Part shown: piece after piece, positions 46,864 through 60,080 of the stretch
Position numbering within the stretch: position 1 is the first letter of the stretch
Layout of the letters: each line of letters opens with the position of its first letter
The notes under the pieces: model-generated
The model's input: the letters and a program-made list of their open reading frames with translations, nothing else
Database searches by the model: none
What the model was told of the DNA's origin: nothing
Translations under genes and position numbers: made by a program
DNA from: Perkinsus chesapeaki
Taxonomy: Eukaryota > Perkinsozoa > Perkinsida > Perkinsidae
Reading direction: 5' to 3'
Assembly: GCA_013115145.1 (NCBI GenBank)
Contig: JAAPAO010000021.1
Coordinates: 62,001-126,000 of the forward strand
DNA length: 64,000 nucleotides

Positions 46864-47041
46864 GTGCTGATGTCACATTTTTAAACAGTTGTTGTTGTAT
46901 ATGTTGTTGTTTGTTTGCTCCCATTTCTGGACTGCTCCTGCTTCATGATGCTCACCGTTTCCTTCTCATGGTGTTGACTGGATGGGCTGCTGCTGCAGAC
47001 GACAGTTGTAGTTCATTTTATTGTTGGTTCGACTGGTGTGA

Positions 47042-48690
47042 ATGCAGATCGACCGACTTAAACAGCTCCAAGACGCTGCCCGAGATAGAGGCGTCGTCGT
47101 CAAGGTACTACTCCCTTCCTCAAAGTCACCATATGGACTTCCTAATAGGTCAACTTGCTCGGTCTGGCAGCGGCCACCGCGGCTACTGCTGCTGGTGCGG
47201 CGGCGGTGGCCACTTCCGCGGCGACAACTGCTGGTGGTGTAGCCGGGAAGCCCAGCCCGGTATTCGATGACTCTGCCATGCCAACCGATACTAGCGCACC
47301 AGGCACTCCTCAGGATGGAAAAATCGGCACTGGTAGTGGCCGATGCGACGAGTGGGTATGGCGACGAGGCTGCTCTGTTGTCAGGAACCGAAGTGGCTGC
47401 TTTCCTTGGTGTGTCTTGGAAGGCATCGGAGGCAAAAGCGGAGGCGGAGAAGAGGCAGGCCATGGATGAGTTCTACACCCAAGCAGGTCGGTGAAGGGCG
47501 GCACTTGTTTACATTCCCTATGTGCTGTTGGTGATCAGGCGATGTCCAAAGGAACCTCGGCCAGATTAATAAGAACTTGGATCAGTTAGACCAGAAGCGG
47601 ATAGATGTTATTAATGCCACCAGCCAGCAACAGGAGCAAGGTGAGCTGGCAGAGGAGCTCGAAAGCCGTCGACGCACTGTGTCACATTTGCAGCCATCCG
47701 AGACGATGTCGATGAGATCGTCGGCGATGTCAACAGGGATATGGTGGGAACCAAGAAGAAGGTAGCAAGGTCGAATTTCGGGGCGCAGTGAAACTATTGT
47801 ATGTCAGATTGAGGCCATGGGTGAATCTACCAAAGCCTTCGAGGATAAGTTTGCGTCCAAGTGTCACATTGCATCGGAGCTTCGTATCCGTAACGGTATG
47901 GAGCAGGCCGGCCTAAGACGGCTGAATGAATATGTAAGTTGAGGAGTAAAAGAGGATGAGGAGGGCAGAACACTCGATCTGTTTCAGCTTAAACGTTTCC
48001 AAAAATTACAAACAGACTTTAATAGTGACATCCGAGAGAAGGCTCTTCGACAGTTGGCCATCGCTGTGCCGGCGGCCACAGAGGAGGAGGTAAGGCGCTA
48101 GTATCTGCTAGTAGCTCATTTCTATCTTTAGAGGGAGGCTATGGTGGACCAGGGTGTCCAACCGCAAGAGCAGTACTTCCGGTCGAAGCAGGACAGGATT
48201 ACCAAGCTGCAGGGCCTCAGGGACAGGTCAGCTCTCCTCCAAGCTGCTCAACGGGGGGATGTGGCGAGTGTGTAGGTATGAATCAATTCAACGACTGGAG
48301 CAGTCAATACAGGAAGTGAATCAAATGATGATTGAGCTAGCGGTGAGCTTCCATGGAGTCTCTAAGATGGTGGCGTTGATGGAGTCGTTGTGGCAGTTGC
48401 TTGTGGAACAGCAAGGAGAGATGCTGGACTCAATCGAGTTCAATGTTGTTAATACCAAGAACAATGCAGGTAGGAGATTGGCTACGGTTGAGGAGGTGAT
48501 GTGATGATGTTGTGTGGCAGCCCGTACCGAGCGAGCGTTGATTAAAGGCCGTAAGAAGCAGAAAAGGAATCTTTGGTTCAAGTTTTGCATATGTGTCTGC
48601 TGTGTCGTATGCATCCTTGCCTTGGTAAGTCTAAGCCATATCGCAGTGGTGGCGGACCTGCTGCTGCTGCTGCTCCTCAACTTTTCATAA
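47042..48690 (+). CDS. Qa-SNARE (syntaxin family)
   Basis: Syntaxins are tail-anchored SNAREs that drive membrane fusion. Exons give an N-terminal helical region beginning MQIDRLKQLQDAARDRGV, a low-complexity Ala/Thr linker near 47180-47260, then helices consistent with an Habc bundle and linker (KAFEDKFASKCHIASELRIR; LKRFQKLQTDFNSDIREKAL; VQPQEQYFRSKQDRITKLQG). The SNARE helix reads ESIQRLEQSIQEVNQMMIEL, then LVEQQGEMLDSIEFNV; the Q of EQQGE and the D-x-IE spacing fit a Qa zero-layer. After an intron come RALIKGRKKQKRNLWF and a Cys/Val/Leu-rich membrane anchor to a TAA at 48688. A possible intron inside the anchor (48629-48652) is read through here because only the unspliced frame stays hydrophobic. 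Which fusion step it serves is unknown. Confidence 0.82.
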
Positions 48691-49215
48691 AAGTTATTTT
48701 CATGCGACTTCTTCATTACATTTATATATTCCCTAGCCTCGCCCATATTTCCTTTTTCCCAGGTACTCGGTCTCCTATCCTACTTCAAGGTATTGTTCCC
48801 TCAACAGAGCAGGTAACCATTATTCATCATTCGTACCATTCCTCCTTTGTAAATTGTTTTTACCACCCCCTTAACCATTGCCTCTAGAGTGCGGTAGTCT
48901 TATCATAATACTCGCTGCTGCTACTGATGCTGCTGATGCTGCTGATGCTGCCATAACTGTTCTTCTAATTGTCATCATTGTAAATGTATCCGACTGTTGC
49001 TATCACCACTTCGACTGACTTAAGCCGCCACCGATGTTGTCGCCGCTGGTCATTCCACCACCAGGGTCTTCAAGTTGCTCTCTTTGGAGATTTCAGTACT
49101 ATATATTATCCATCCCTGACTCCCGCAGGGCAATTCGATCCCCCAGCAAGTGTTGTGTTCGTGCCTGTGATATGCCTCGACTTAGCGTTTAGCTTCCTCC
49201 CTATATCTGCATCTA
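48691..49215. other. Spacer with CTG/ATG trinucleotide tract
   Basis: About 525 bases with no convincing exon. A CTG-CTG-CTA-CTG-ATG type tract runs at 48913-48952. The rest is pyrimidine-rich with short frames. Confidence 0.4.
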
Positions 49216-49455
49216 ATGCTGTTCGCTCGTTTCGGCGCCAGAGCTACCAGGGCCTTCTCTACCTACAAGTCTGCCCACCAGGAGACGCCGCTCACCTACT
49301 ACCGTGCCACTCAGCACGCCACATCATCCATTAATCATCGTTTGGCTTATGTCAATGCGTAAGCCTCAGCCAGCTGCCTTGTAGTGGTTATCATATCTTT
49401 CAGGGTGTTCGTTTTCTGGGTATGCGACTCGCTGAACGCTATGGTGGATTGGTAG
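49216..49455 (+). CDS. Very small protein with mitochondrial-type presequence
   Basis: Two exons (49216-49358 and 49404-49455) around a 45-nt gtaagc...tttcag intron give 64 aa in frame. The N-terminus MLFARFGARATRAFSTYKS is Arg/Ser/Ala-rich and lacks acidic residues, a good mitochondrial targeting sequence. It is followed by HQETPLTYYRATQHATSS and a hydrophobic end VFVFWVCDSLNAMVDW. Size and layout suggest an inner-membrane complex subunit, but I recognise no family. It sits in a 0.9-kb gap between two recognisable genes on the same strand and is too short for routine gene calling. Confidence 0.5.
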
Positions 49456-49635
49456 GCCTCCAATGGAGGTTGTGGAAGATGATGAGCAGCAGCGATGGTT
49501 AACAAACATGATAGTATCAGTTTTCAGTATTTTTGATTGGTTCGGTTTGTGTTGAGGCTTAAGGAGTAGGAGGAGGCCTCCACTTGCTTCTTTCAGAGTT
49601 TGTTTACTCATTATTATTACTACTTAACTATAACT

Positions 49636-50460
49636 ATGTCTGGTGCTGGTTCTATGATCGCTTTGGGCCCCTTCTTTGCAATCTGCCAAGGGTGCGGTGT
49701 GTCAATGCAGAAGGGCCTTCTATCACTCTTAAAACAAGTCGGTATCACCTACGGTCTCAATATCCTGGTCCGTTACAGCGTCAACGGTCTACTTCCCGAA
49801 GGCTTCTATGATTCCCTTCCGTGGGGCCCAGCTCTGGAGCTGATGCTTTATTGTTTAGATCTCCTGGGTATGGTGCAAATCATATTCTACTCTGACTGCC
49901 TTAAGAAAGGCTTTGAAGATGATGCTCGTCGAGCCCTAGCAGTTGGTGTCACATGGGCCACGGCCGAAGTAATCCGTTATAACTACAACTTCGGTCTCAC
50001 CCTCGAGATGCACCAGTCAAGGCTGGCCGTCTTTACCCCCTCCACCCTCATGAGCAATGTTGTCCTTGCCAGCGATGTGTGCTTGGCCACCGGCGTCTGG
50101 CTGGTGTACAAGTTCGGTCAGCGTCTGCTCCCCCTTCTGGTGGTGTTCCTGTCGGCCTTCTTCCTTCCTGGCCTGGCTATCGATCTTCGCAGTATCTATG
50201 GTATGAACCACTGGGATAACGAGTTCCTTGGTATTATGCTGGCGGCCGCCGCTGCGACATCTGTCTTCACCTACTGGGTGTGGGGCAAGTACTATCCAGA
50301 AGGCTCAGCTAAACAGGCTGAACTGGACGAGATAGCCGATGAGAAGCAAGAGAAGGAGGATGCTGCCAAGAAGGCTGAGAAGGACAAGTCCGGAAACATG
50401 GTCCCCGAGCGTCGTGGTAAAAAGGCCCGTGCTGCTGCCAGGAAGGCCAAGCACGACTAA
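49636..50460 (+). CDS. TMEM147: TMEM147-like ER membrane protein (BOS/translocon complex)
   Basis: TMEM147 is a seven-span ER protein of the BOS subcomplex, which joins the multipass translocon with nicalin and NOMO. The intronless frame gives 274 aa from MSGAGSMIALGPFFAICQG. Family features are the NILVRYSVNGLLPEG region, LMLYCLDLLGMVQIIFYSDC, and especially LAVGVTWATAEVIRYNYNFG with EMHQSRLAVFTPSTLMSNVV, which align with the GWATAEL and quasi-repeated core of human TMEM147. Seven hydrophobic segments can be counted. Unlike the human protein it carries a 45-residue Lys/Glu-rich cytosolic tail ending KARAAARKAKHD, possibly contacting the ribosome (inference). Confidence 0.8.
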   Translation: MSGAGSMIALGPFFAICQGCGVSMQKGLLSLLKQVGITYGLNILVRYSVNGLLPEGFYDSLPWGPALELMLYCLDLLGMVQIIFYSDCLKKGFEDDARRALAVGVTWATAEVIRYNYNFGLTLEMHQSRLAVFTPSTLMSNVVLASDVCLATGVWLVYKFGQRLLPLLVVFLSAFFLPGLAIDLRSIYGMNHWDNEFLGIMLAAAAATSVFTYWVWGKYYPEGSAKQAELDEIADEKQEKEDAAKKAEKDKSGNMVPERRGKKARAAARKAKHD

Positions 50461-50778
50461 GACCACAGTTACTGGAATAGAGCGAAGTTTATGTTTCATT
50501 CCGTTTATCCAACGAATACTGTACAGTAGACGCAACGGCGAATTTGCGTTAATAGTAACAGTAGGGCGAGCTGCTCTGGATCATAGATTACGAATTACTA
50601 CGCAAGGCCCCGAGTAGTAGAGAACCATCTAGCGAGGATAGTACTTGAACATGAAAGCTGCTTCGTAGTCCCCGACAACACCAGCCTGGCCTAGTCTGGA
50701 TTGTTTGCGGGCTCCTCTGCCCCTGTTCGCATTGTTGTAGAGGGTTCCTACCTGTCCTCATTGGCGGAAGAGTAATAA
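50461..50778. other. Short spacer
   Basis: 318 bases between same-strand genes. Nothing recognisable beyond short frames; it presumably holds the TMEM147 3' UTR and the next promoter. Confidence 0.35.
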
Positions 50779-51994
50779 ATGTCATCGATAGCATCCGATG
50801 CGACAGGCTTCTTGGAAGCGAAAGTCGAAGCCCTCACCATGCGGGTGACAAATTTGGAGAGTCTCTATCTGCCCAAGTTGCCGACAGGCGCACTTCCCAG
50901 CCCGATGGTTCTCCTGAGTGAGACTATCGCAAGCCGTGGGCAGGCTAAGATGGAAGCTTTGAGCTCAGGCACGATGAACAGGTCTCTTTCGGAGTGCTTA
51001 GAGTTGATAGAAAAAACTGAATGCGAATTGCGCGACGAAATAAACCGAGTGCAGAACGAGTTGGCATCCTTGCTAAATTCCAAAACGAAGGTTACCCGTT
51101 GAACGGTTAGGAGGCGAATAGGTCACCCGCTCAGGAGAGCCACTTGGCCGTCAGTGACGTATTGGCCAGAACAGACTCGCTTGAAGTAGCGCGGTCTGAG
51201 GATGCTAACAGGCTCGAGCGGGTCATTAAGGAAATGAACAGCATCAAGCGACATGCACGTCAAGAAACACAGGTGAGCAAATACCTGGTCATTGGTTATC
51301 ACAAACCTGAAGGCATGCCGAGTCCCGGTTATCAGTTTCTTAATAAAACGGAGAGCTTGGGCAAGCAGATAAACGATCTCCGTGATCAAACCGATAAGCT
51401 TGGCGACGAAGTAAGAAACTTGTCCCAATCAGTAGGCTATCGGGCTTATAGGTGAAATCCCTGTCTAAGAAGTGCACGGAAACAGATGTGCGCTCCTGTG
51501 AAAACCACGTACTGTTGACGAAGGTCCAAGAAAGAGCTCGCGTCTATGAGAAGGCCGCCAGTCGAGTAGATCTGATGGACAAAAATATCGACGCGGCAGG
51601 AGCCAAACTAGCAGCATATCGGCACTTGTGTTCGTTCTAGGTTCAGGAAGAGCTATTCCGCTTAGCAGCAGCGTCAACGAAGAGTGGACAGTCGATTAAT
51701 GATAAGGTCGAATCTATCCGGACGGCGCTGAGCGCCTTGGAAGCTTCGCTCGCACCAAGATTGACTTCTTTCGAAGCTAGGATAGAAAAATTAGAGAATG
51801 TCAGGCATCTCGAAATCTGCGCCTTCGCGGAGTGTGTCACTCAGGTACCAGTGGAACCCTTGTCAATGAAGTCGTTCCCCGATAGCTACGATCAGGCGGT
51901 CCCCACAGTGCCAGGCGTGGCGAGCTTGCAGAAAATAAGCTTGGAAGTGAAGAACATCGCCCGCGGTGGGCGAGATAGAGCTCCTCATGCTTGA
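50779..51994 (+). CDS. Coiled-coil protein, unrecognised
   Basis: Exons joined across short introns give roughly 340 aa from MSSIASDATGFLEAKVEALT. The first intron (about 51090-51133) joins SKTK to ESHLAVSDVLARTDSLE. A 63-nt intron at 51273-51335 is stop-free and in frame; removing it joins RQETQ to FLNKTESLGKQINDLRD. A third of 42 nt (gtaaga...tatag) joins LGDE to VKSLSKKC. Near 51650 an in-frame TAG (after HLCSF) is best explained by one more intron ending ttctag. Heptad-like helices run through almost the whole protein (EKTECELRDEINRVQNELAS; KVESIRTALSALEASL). There is no membrane span, no signal peptide and no family I recognise. A structural role is likely but unproven. Confidence 0.55.
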
Positions 51995-52172
51995 GTGTGG
52001 AGTCGATCCAGACGTTCTCGTATTCAAGCGTTGGGTTACTTTTTCAACACGACACTTCCAATGGAGAATATACGTAGCTCAAAAAGTATTCGACTATTGT
52101 GCAACAATCCCTATGAGGGCTTGATTAAAGGACAGATAATATAACAAGCAATTAGTGATATTGGTCTATGCT

Positions 52173-53387
52173 TCAGCAGTTACCTCCGAAGCATTTCCTA
52201 TAGTCCACTGTCAGCCATGTGAATGGCATCAAACTGAGTGTATAGAAGCCTAGACGAGTTCCATCGCTTCCAGCCTTGGACTTTAGATCCTTCATCAGTT
52301 CAATAGCTGCCATAGGCGACCAAGAGCCCAGTTCATTAGCACCCAGAGTGTCCGTACAAGCACGGTTGTTGAGAGGGTACATGCAACCAGGCGAACCGAA
52401 ATGCCTCGGTGACCACAACAGCACAGTGTCGTCGGCGTATCGCTGCGTATCGGTCTTAGGAATAGGAGATTCTCCGCTGATGCTAGAGAGAAGGAAGTTG
52501 GCCATGTCCTGGGCTTGATCCTTCCTAGTAGCAAACTCTGACCCCGCTCCCCGATAGGCTTCAGGACTAGGGACCCAAAAGTCCAGCAGGAATGAAAAAT
52601 AAACATCTATTGAAGTAGTGTATCGGTTCTTGGCGCCGTTCAAGACACCTAGCCCAACGGTCAGCCCTAGCCTCAAGCTGCCTTTGGCTGCGGCACCCTG
52701 GTTAACGAGATCTGGCAGGACTGAACTGCTGATGTTGATGCCATCGATCACGATACCGACGATCATTCTGGCGCCAACATGGCTGTTCCACGTCGAAGCG
52801 AATGTAAAGAGGCACTCCATGATGCTGGGCCGACCGTTACATACAGTGGACCAGCTGTTGTCGTTGGGAACGGCATTAAGCCAAAGGCTTCCTCCGACGT
52901 CTTCGAGCCGTCGAAGAAGCGACTGAAAATCCTGGCCACCACCAACGCTGGTACTTTGGCTCACACGTGTCACGTCACCATCGATCCAATTTTTGAGAGT
53001 GTTCCCGGTTACTGAAAGAACCAGATCGCCAACACGTACATTGAGGCAATTTACACCAGAAGCAAAAGTGGGCAGATGGTCAGTTAGAAAAGCTCGAGGA
53101 CCAGCAGCCGACATGCTCGGCCAGTCGGAAAAGAGAACGACGTCGGAAGTGACGTCAGTCGGCCTGCCGTCTGGGCATACGTTGGGCGGCGGGGTTGTTG
53201 TGGGCCCGGTGGGGGTCGGGGGCTGAGTAGGCTCGATGGTGGGACCACCTGGTGTAGTGGTACTGCTGAAGCCTGGAGGTGGTCTTATGCTGGGTGTTGC
53301 TCGTGATGAACAACCAACAGCGAAGAGAGCAGTGAGACTAAGTGTCCAGAGGATGACCAGGTCTCTCCAGCAGTTGTACGAGGGCAT
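52173..53387 (-). CDS. Secreted or membrane-anchored orphan with Thr/Pro-rich linker
   Basis: The frame is intronless. From the ATG at 53387 the protein begins MPSYNCWRDLVILWTLSL followed by TALFAVGCSS, a signal peptide or signal anchor with a Cys at the likely cleavage point. A linker rich in Pro and Thr (TTTPGGPTIEPTQPPTPTG) then leads to a folded region of about 320 residues. It contains VVLFSDWPSMSAAGPRAFL, GARMIVGIVIDGINIS, SLRLGLTVGLGVLNGAKN and a C-terminal WLTVDYRKCFGGNC. The alternation of short beta-like runs with helices hints at a TIM-barrel, such as a GH18-like fold, but no catalytic motif is clear. An upstream in-frame ATG at 53429 would push the hydrophobic core away from the N-terminus, so I chose the later one. 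It is a candidate surface or secreted protein. Confidence 0.7.
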   Translation of the reverse strand: MPSYNCWRDLVILWTLSLTALFAVGCSSRATPSIRPPPGFSSTTTPGGPTIEPTQPPTPTGPTTTPPPNVCPDGRPTDVTSDVVLFSDWPSMSAAGPRAFLTDHLPTFASGVNCLNVRVGDLVLSVTGNTLKNWIDGDVTRVSQSTSVGGGQDFQSLLRRLEDVGGSLWLNAVPNDNSWSTVCNGRPSIMECLFTFASTWNSHVGARMIVGIVIDGINISSSVLPDLVNQGAAAKGSLRLGLTVGLGVLNGAKNRYTTSIDVYFSFLLDFWVPSPEAYRGAGSEFATRKDQAQDMANFLLSSISGESPIPKTDTQRYADDTVLLWSPRHFGSPGCMYPLNNRACTDTLGANELGSWSPMAAIELMKDLKSKAGSDGTRLGFYTLSLMPFTWLTVDYRKCFGGNC

Positions 53388-53477
53388 TTGAGATGTTACA
53401 GTACTAACTGGAATCCTGTGAACCAACAAGAGCGTACCAACCCACAGGCGCGCAACAAAAGTAGTCCGGAGACTGCC

Positions 53478-56400
53478 TTATGACGACGATGAGGAGGACG
53501 TGAGGCAGAACCCACCGCCGGTATATCGTGGCATGCCGGAATTTACTTTCGCCTTCACCTTCCCTTGCCCGCTCGTTGACTTGCTCTTCGCCTTGGCATT
53601 CTGACTCGCTTGCTGCTGCTGTTTTTTCTCTTGATAATACTTCTGCATAACTTCTTGTTTCTCCTTCTTCAACCGCCGTACTTCTGCTTGGTACCTGCCA
53701 GTAGGCAGGGTGCTGCCACCCCACCAACAAAACTCTCCACTGCGCGTCTTACTCATCAATTATCCGCCGGTAATCAGCCAACTCCGCGTTCATAGCAGCC
53801 AACTGGTCATTTCTCTCCTTAAGATTCTCCCCATGGATGGCAAGCTGCTCCCGCAACTCCGGCCCTGAGAGCGACCGATAGTCTCACCTCACTTTGTCAC
53901 TTACCGGGAATCCTTGCTAGTTTGCGCTCCAGCTCCTTGATCTCTTGATCAGCCCTCTTAACAGCTTCCTTCTTCTTCACCGCCTCATCCACACCTGCAA
54001 TGCAGCCAGCCCTGGTAACCACAAAGGGCGGCGCCCTTAGGGCGCTGGACTTACTCGCAATGAGCCTCCGTTGCAAGTTACGCATCTTCTCGAGCATATG
54101 TAGGGTCTCCGGATCAGAGCCTTCCAACAGTCGCCATCTGTGTATCTGCCCCGTAGCCCTGTGGAAGAGCTTGCCCGGATCGGTGCCAAGCCCACATTCA
54201 TTGGGTTTTCCAGCTCCTCCCCGAGAGCCTTCACCTTGGCTTGTTCGGCCAGCAATTGCTGGTGTAATTGGTAGGCTTCGTGCTTGTATCTTTCGCCACA
54301 GTATTGAGAACTGTTGGCGGTGGCGAATGGATGCTACTCGTCCATGTTTCCGACTCGAGCTTGGAGACCGGCGAGCTCCACCTCAAGCTTCCGTAGTTGG
54401 CTCTCCTTCTCCTTCATGTTGTCTGTCAGTTCACGGTAGCGCGCTTCTCCCTTGCGCAGGGTGGACTGAAATTGACGTCTACCAAGCTGGAGAAGGCGAC
54501 AAGCTCAAACCTCGCAGAGGCGGATCTTCGCGTGGACTTCTGCCTGTTCTTCCTTTTTCTTCACCAGTCTTGTACTAAGGAGCTCCTTCTCACTAGCCAC
54601 TTTGTTACACTCCTTCTCCTGCATGTCCCTATCCTCCTCGGTTTCTTTCAGCGCCTTCTCCAGCTTGCTGATCTCCTTCCGATAAACCTATTCCAAGCCT
54701 GTGAAGTCCAGCCCAAAGATTTCTGCTTGCTCCACCTCAGCAACGCTGCCTAGATTCCTGAGTCGCTTCGTGGCCTTCTCCTTTGAGCTCTTCAGCTGCT
54801 CTAAAGTCTTGGCCATCTCTTGAGTGGCAAAGTGTCTCCGAACGAGCTCTTGGTCTTTGTCCTCAATTTCTCCTCGAAGCTGTTTGATACGATGCTCGAG
54901 ACCTTTGAGGAAGATATGAATTAGTCGGTATTAGCCGATGGATCCTACTCGCAAACTTTCTCTTGATCTCGGAAATCTCCGACTGGGACTCTAGCATGTT
55001 CTTGGCGTATCTGCAAGCTTCAAGCTAAGATCCCCTCAAACCCCAGCAAGGAACCCCTCACAGATTCCTATCAGCCTTCACAGTCTCACAGAGATTCTTT
55101 TGCTGAATAAACTCCGCTTGTAGTGCCGCTATCTGCTCTTTCATGCCAGCCAGCCGAGTGTCCTTCTCCCTGATCTTCTGTAGCGTTGCGACGTACCTGC
55201 CGTGGACTTTGCCGTATCCTCAAGCTCCCCCACCTTACCGATCGTTAGCCTCCTTCAACTGCTGCATAAACCTGTCTCTTTCCATGACCAGGTCCTGTAG
55301 TCTGCCGACAAGCAGCGTCCTTGACGAGGAATCCGTAGGCACTTTACTGTTCATCGCTCTGGGCCTTGGCCTGCCTCCACTTCACGAGCTCCCGGAACAG
55401 GTTATTCGACTTCTGCTCCTGTTCTTTAACCTTACACCAGGAGACCAGTTCCCTCTTAGCAACCACCACATCGCCATAATAGGATCACACACTACACTCC
55501 CATAGAACATTGCCCCACACCAACAGAAAGAGCCCCAAATCCATCTGTTTAAACTCATAGTAGATGATCCATGCTGCTAGCGTGAGAGATGGTCAAACGG
55601 TGAAGCAAAGTTTAGCTCTAGCATTGACCGATAAATCCATCGCATTCTCTGGGACCGGGATGTGATTGAAAAGATAACGGATGTTGATGTCCGCTCACCA
55701 ATGCAATTTCAATATCCTTGCGGTCAGTCGCTTTCTGTAAGGCTTTATAAAGGAGCTCTCGTTCGTGTGACAGGTCCGACAGCATCTACAAGAGGTAGTA
55801 ATGAGCCACAACAACTTGAAACTGAGGCGTAATTTAGCGTCCATCTCCTGTCGTTTGCTAATCTTCTCGACTCTCTCAGTTAGCTCCTTAACTCTCTTGG
55901 ATGCATTCTTCTTCTCCTCCAGCAGCGCAGCACGCTCTCTCTCTGCCTCCTACACCCCATCAACTCAACCTACCTACTCAGAAACCACGAACCTCTTTAT
56001 CAGCACCCAGCTGCTCATAGGTGGCCTCTGCCTGATCCTTCGCCTTCGTCGCCTTCGCCAATTCCTTCCTGTGCTTCTCCGCCTCTTCCTAATAACACAA
56101 ACTGTCCCGAAGTCAAAGAGTTCTGTCTCCGGTCACTTGAAGCGCCTTTATATCCTTCTTCAGTTTCTGCGTCTTTCGGCTCTCCAACGCGCTCTGTTGC
56201 TTTATGCGGCTTATCTCCTCTTGAAGGCTGCCCTGACCAAGCTGCTTTTACCATCCTTAAAACCTCTGGGCAAACACCTGTATAGTAGTTTGGTGCTCCA
56301 CATCCTTAGTGGCCGCCTTTAGCTCCCGAAGTGCCTGTCTGTGCCTGAGCGCATAACCTCACCACCAGCATCAGCAGCACCCAGTTTATATTCACTCTTC

Positions 56401-57812
56401 CTGAGCCTCGGCTATCTGATCCAGCGTATCGACTGAGTCTGAGGTGGAAGAGGCACTGCAATCTCCACTGGAATACCTTCCAAAGTGCGGCGCTGTCACC
56501 TTTGCTGATATTTTCCAATGTCTCCCTCTTCTGCTTCATTTCAGCATCAAGCTTCTCTCTCTTACTCACAGTGTCCGTCAGCTTCGTTGTGAGATCCTCC
56601 AGGAATGCTGACAGCCACTATGCAGTTATCAGAGCTGGTGCTGCTGCAGGTGTTGCTACCCTCGGCGCGAGCTAGGTCCTGGGTACTCTTTTCAAAGTCG
56701 GCCGTCAGGGTTTCCCGGGTCTGAAAGAAAACATTAGACGCGGTGAGGGGGGTATCTTAGTCCATGAAGATGAACGTAACCATTTGAATACCAACACAGA
56801 ATCTGCCCTACCATCAACGCACCACAGATCATTTTCGCCTTCCGAAATGCACGAGGCGACCTCCGGATACCCTTATCGCATGAAAGACAGATAACGCTGT
56901 CGATGCAGTGCTAGGTCGGAGGCTCACTTTCTCCAGCTCTTGAGACTGTGCCTGCAGCTGATCTTGTTGAGCTGCTAGGAGGTCCCTGTGCTTGGTGAGA
57001 TCTATCTGCTTCTGTGTAAGGATCTTCACTTGAGTCTCCTGCTGGGTAGCCATTTCGGCACTCTGCTCGACCAGCTTTGATAGACGGGCCACTTCAGCCT
57101 GAGGAGATGTCTTAGGCTGCGGGCCCTATCTAGTCTGCTCATTAGATACGGCATTCTTAATTACTAGAATAACACATAGGGCTTTCAAGTCCGCTTTCTA
57201 TCGATTATTACACACCGCATCACATTTTCAACAGCACCTTTACGGACGACCGCATCTCAGAAGGGTAAGTGAAGAGTATTGATTATTGCAGCACCCTCAT
57301 GTCCTCAACAGTGGCCCTCAACGTCTGCTCCTTGTCATGGCTTCCTTCCACAATCTTCCACGCCTTGTCTATCTCCTTCTTCAGTGCTGTTATGGTAGTC
57401 TGGTCCTCTTGCGACTGCTTCAATGCTCTTTGGACCTGCAGAATGGCTGCCACCAAATACTTAACCGCAGACGCCCAACCTTATAGGCATTCTCGACAAT
57501 CTCAGCATTGAGCTCTCGACATTTACCTATGAGCATTTTCTCTGTGTCGTGCGACTGTCTCAGAGCGTCATGGAGCCTTTCGTACCTGAGGGAATCTAAG
57601 CTCGACCCATGCATCATACGGCAAAACACTCACTGCTTCCTGAATTCCTGCAGGGACTCATCATCAAGTAGTTCAGCCAGGACTTCTTGGAAGTCCCTCT
57701 CAAGAGCTTCGAATGCCGAGGCCTCGAAGGCTTCAAGATTCTCGAGCTCATTGGATTGCTTTCGCTGTTCTTCTGCTGCTTCCTTCGAACCGGCCGATGC
57801 TGCTGCCGTCAT
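53478..57812 (-). CDS. CFAP58: CFAP58 (CCDC147) ciliary coiled-coil protein
   Basis: CFAP58 is a long coiled-coil axonemal protein needed for flagellar assembly and motility. From MTAAASAGSKEAAEEQRK the sequence gives FEALERDFQEVLAELLDDES with LQEF, then RYERLHDALRQSHDTEKMLI with GKCRELNAEIVENAYKVG. These are unmistakable matches to the CFAP58 N-terminus (EYQEVLSEL; KKCRELNAEIVANA). Far to the left EELENPMNV, GSDPETLHMLEKMRNLQRRL and the final MPRYTGGGFCLTSS correspond to the family's C-terminal blocks and its TGGGF end. The region between is coiled coil broken by many short introns whose exact ends I did not resolve. The start at 57812 was chosen because upstream residues are not CFAP58-like. 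It implies that the organism builds a motile flagellum. Confidence 0.87.
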
Positions 57813-58025
57813 CGAAACAAACAGCAGGTATGCTGGGAAGCCATTCGAGCCTCCATCCGTCGAGTTTCCTAGCAACCGTAGTCGATCGCTGATGTATCTC
57901 CCAATCACCCTTTGGCATTAAGTATGCTAACTAACCCAAAGCACTGGCTACAGATAACGTAAGTAAGATGCTACGGTTGAGAACACAGTAGGAGCAGTAA
58001 AACGGTGACGGTATTATTATGACCA

Positions 58026-59828
<1,803 letters not shown>

Positions 59829-60080
59829 GATAAGGGGAAAGTATGGTACAAAAGGAACAACTGTGAATGTGCTGCAATACAGGAAGCGGTTGGATGCTTA
59901 GATTTAAGATTAAGACAAGCCATAGCGCGCGGGTAAGCACCACCCTGCTCTTTAAATGCTGCCCCAACTATACAATACAGCACGGCTGTACGATGACCTA
60001 TACGGTTGTTGTTGTAACGTAAGAGCTCTGATATAGAAAGAATGGCCGACGAAAAGGGCATGGCGTCATGCGAGCAGCAT

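Noticed and set aside
48913-48952. CTG/ATG repeat tract as a CRISPR-like or satellite array
   Set aside because: It is a single short imperfect trinucleotide run in a eukaryotic spacer, with no spacers or longer period.
51420-51452. A 20-nt intron (gtaggc...tatag) in the coiled-coil gene
   Set aside because: An upstream gtaaga donor gives a 42-nt intron with the same acceptor and phase, which fits the window's intron sizes better.
55801-56322. Plus-strand leucine/serine-rich frame opposite CFAP58 looking like a membrane protein
   Set aside because: Reverse complement of coiled-coil Glu/Lys codons gives Leu/Ser/Phe-rich frames; the minus strand matches CFAP58.
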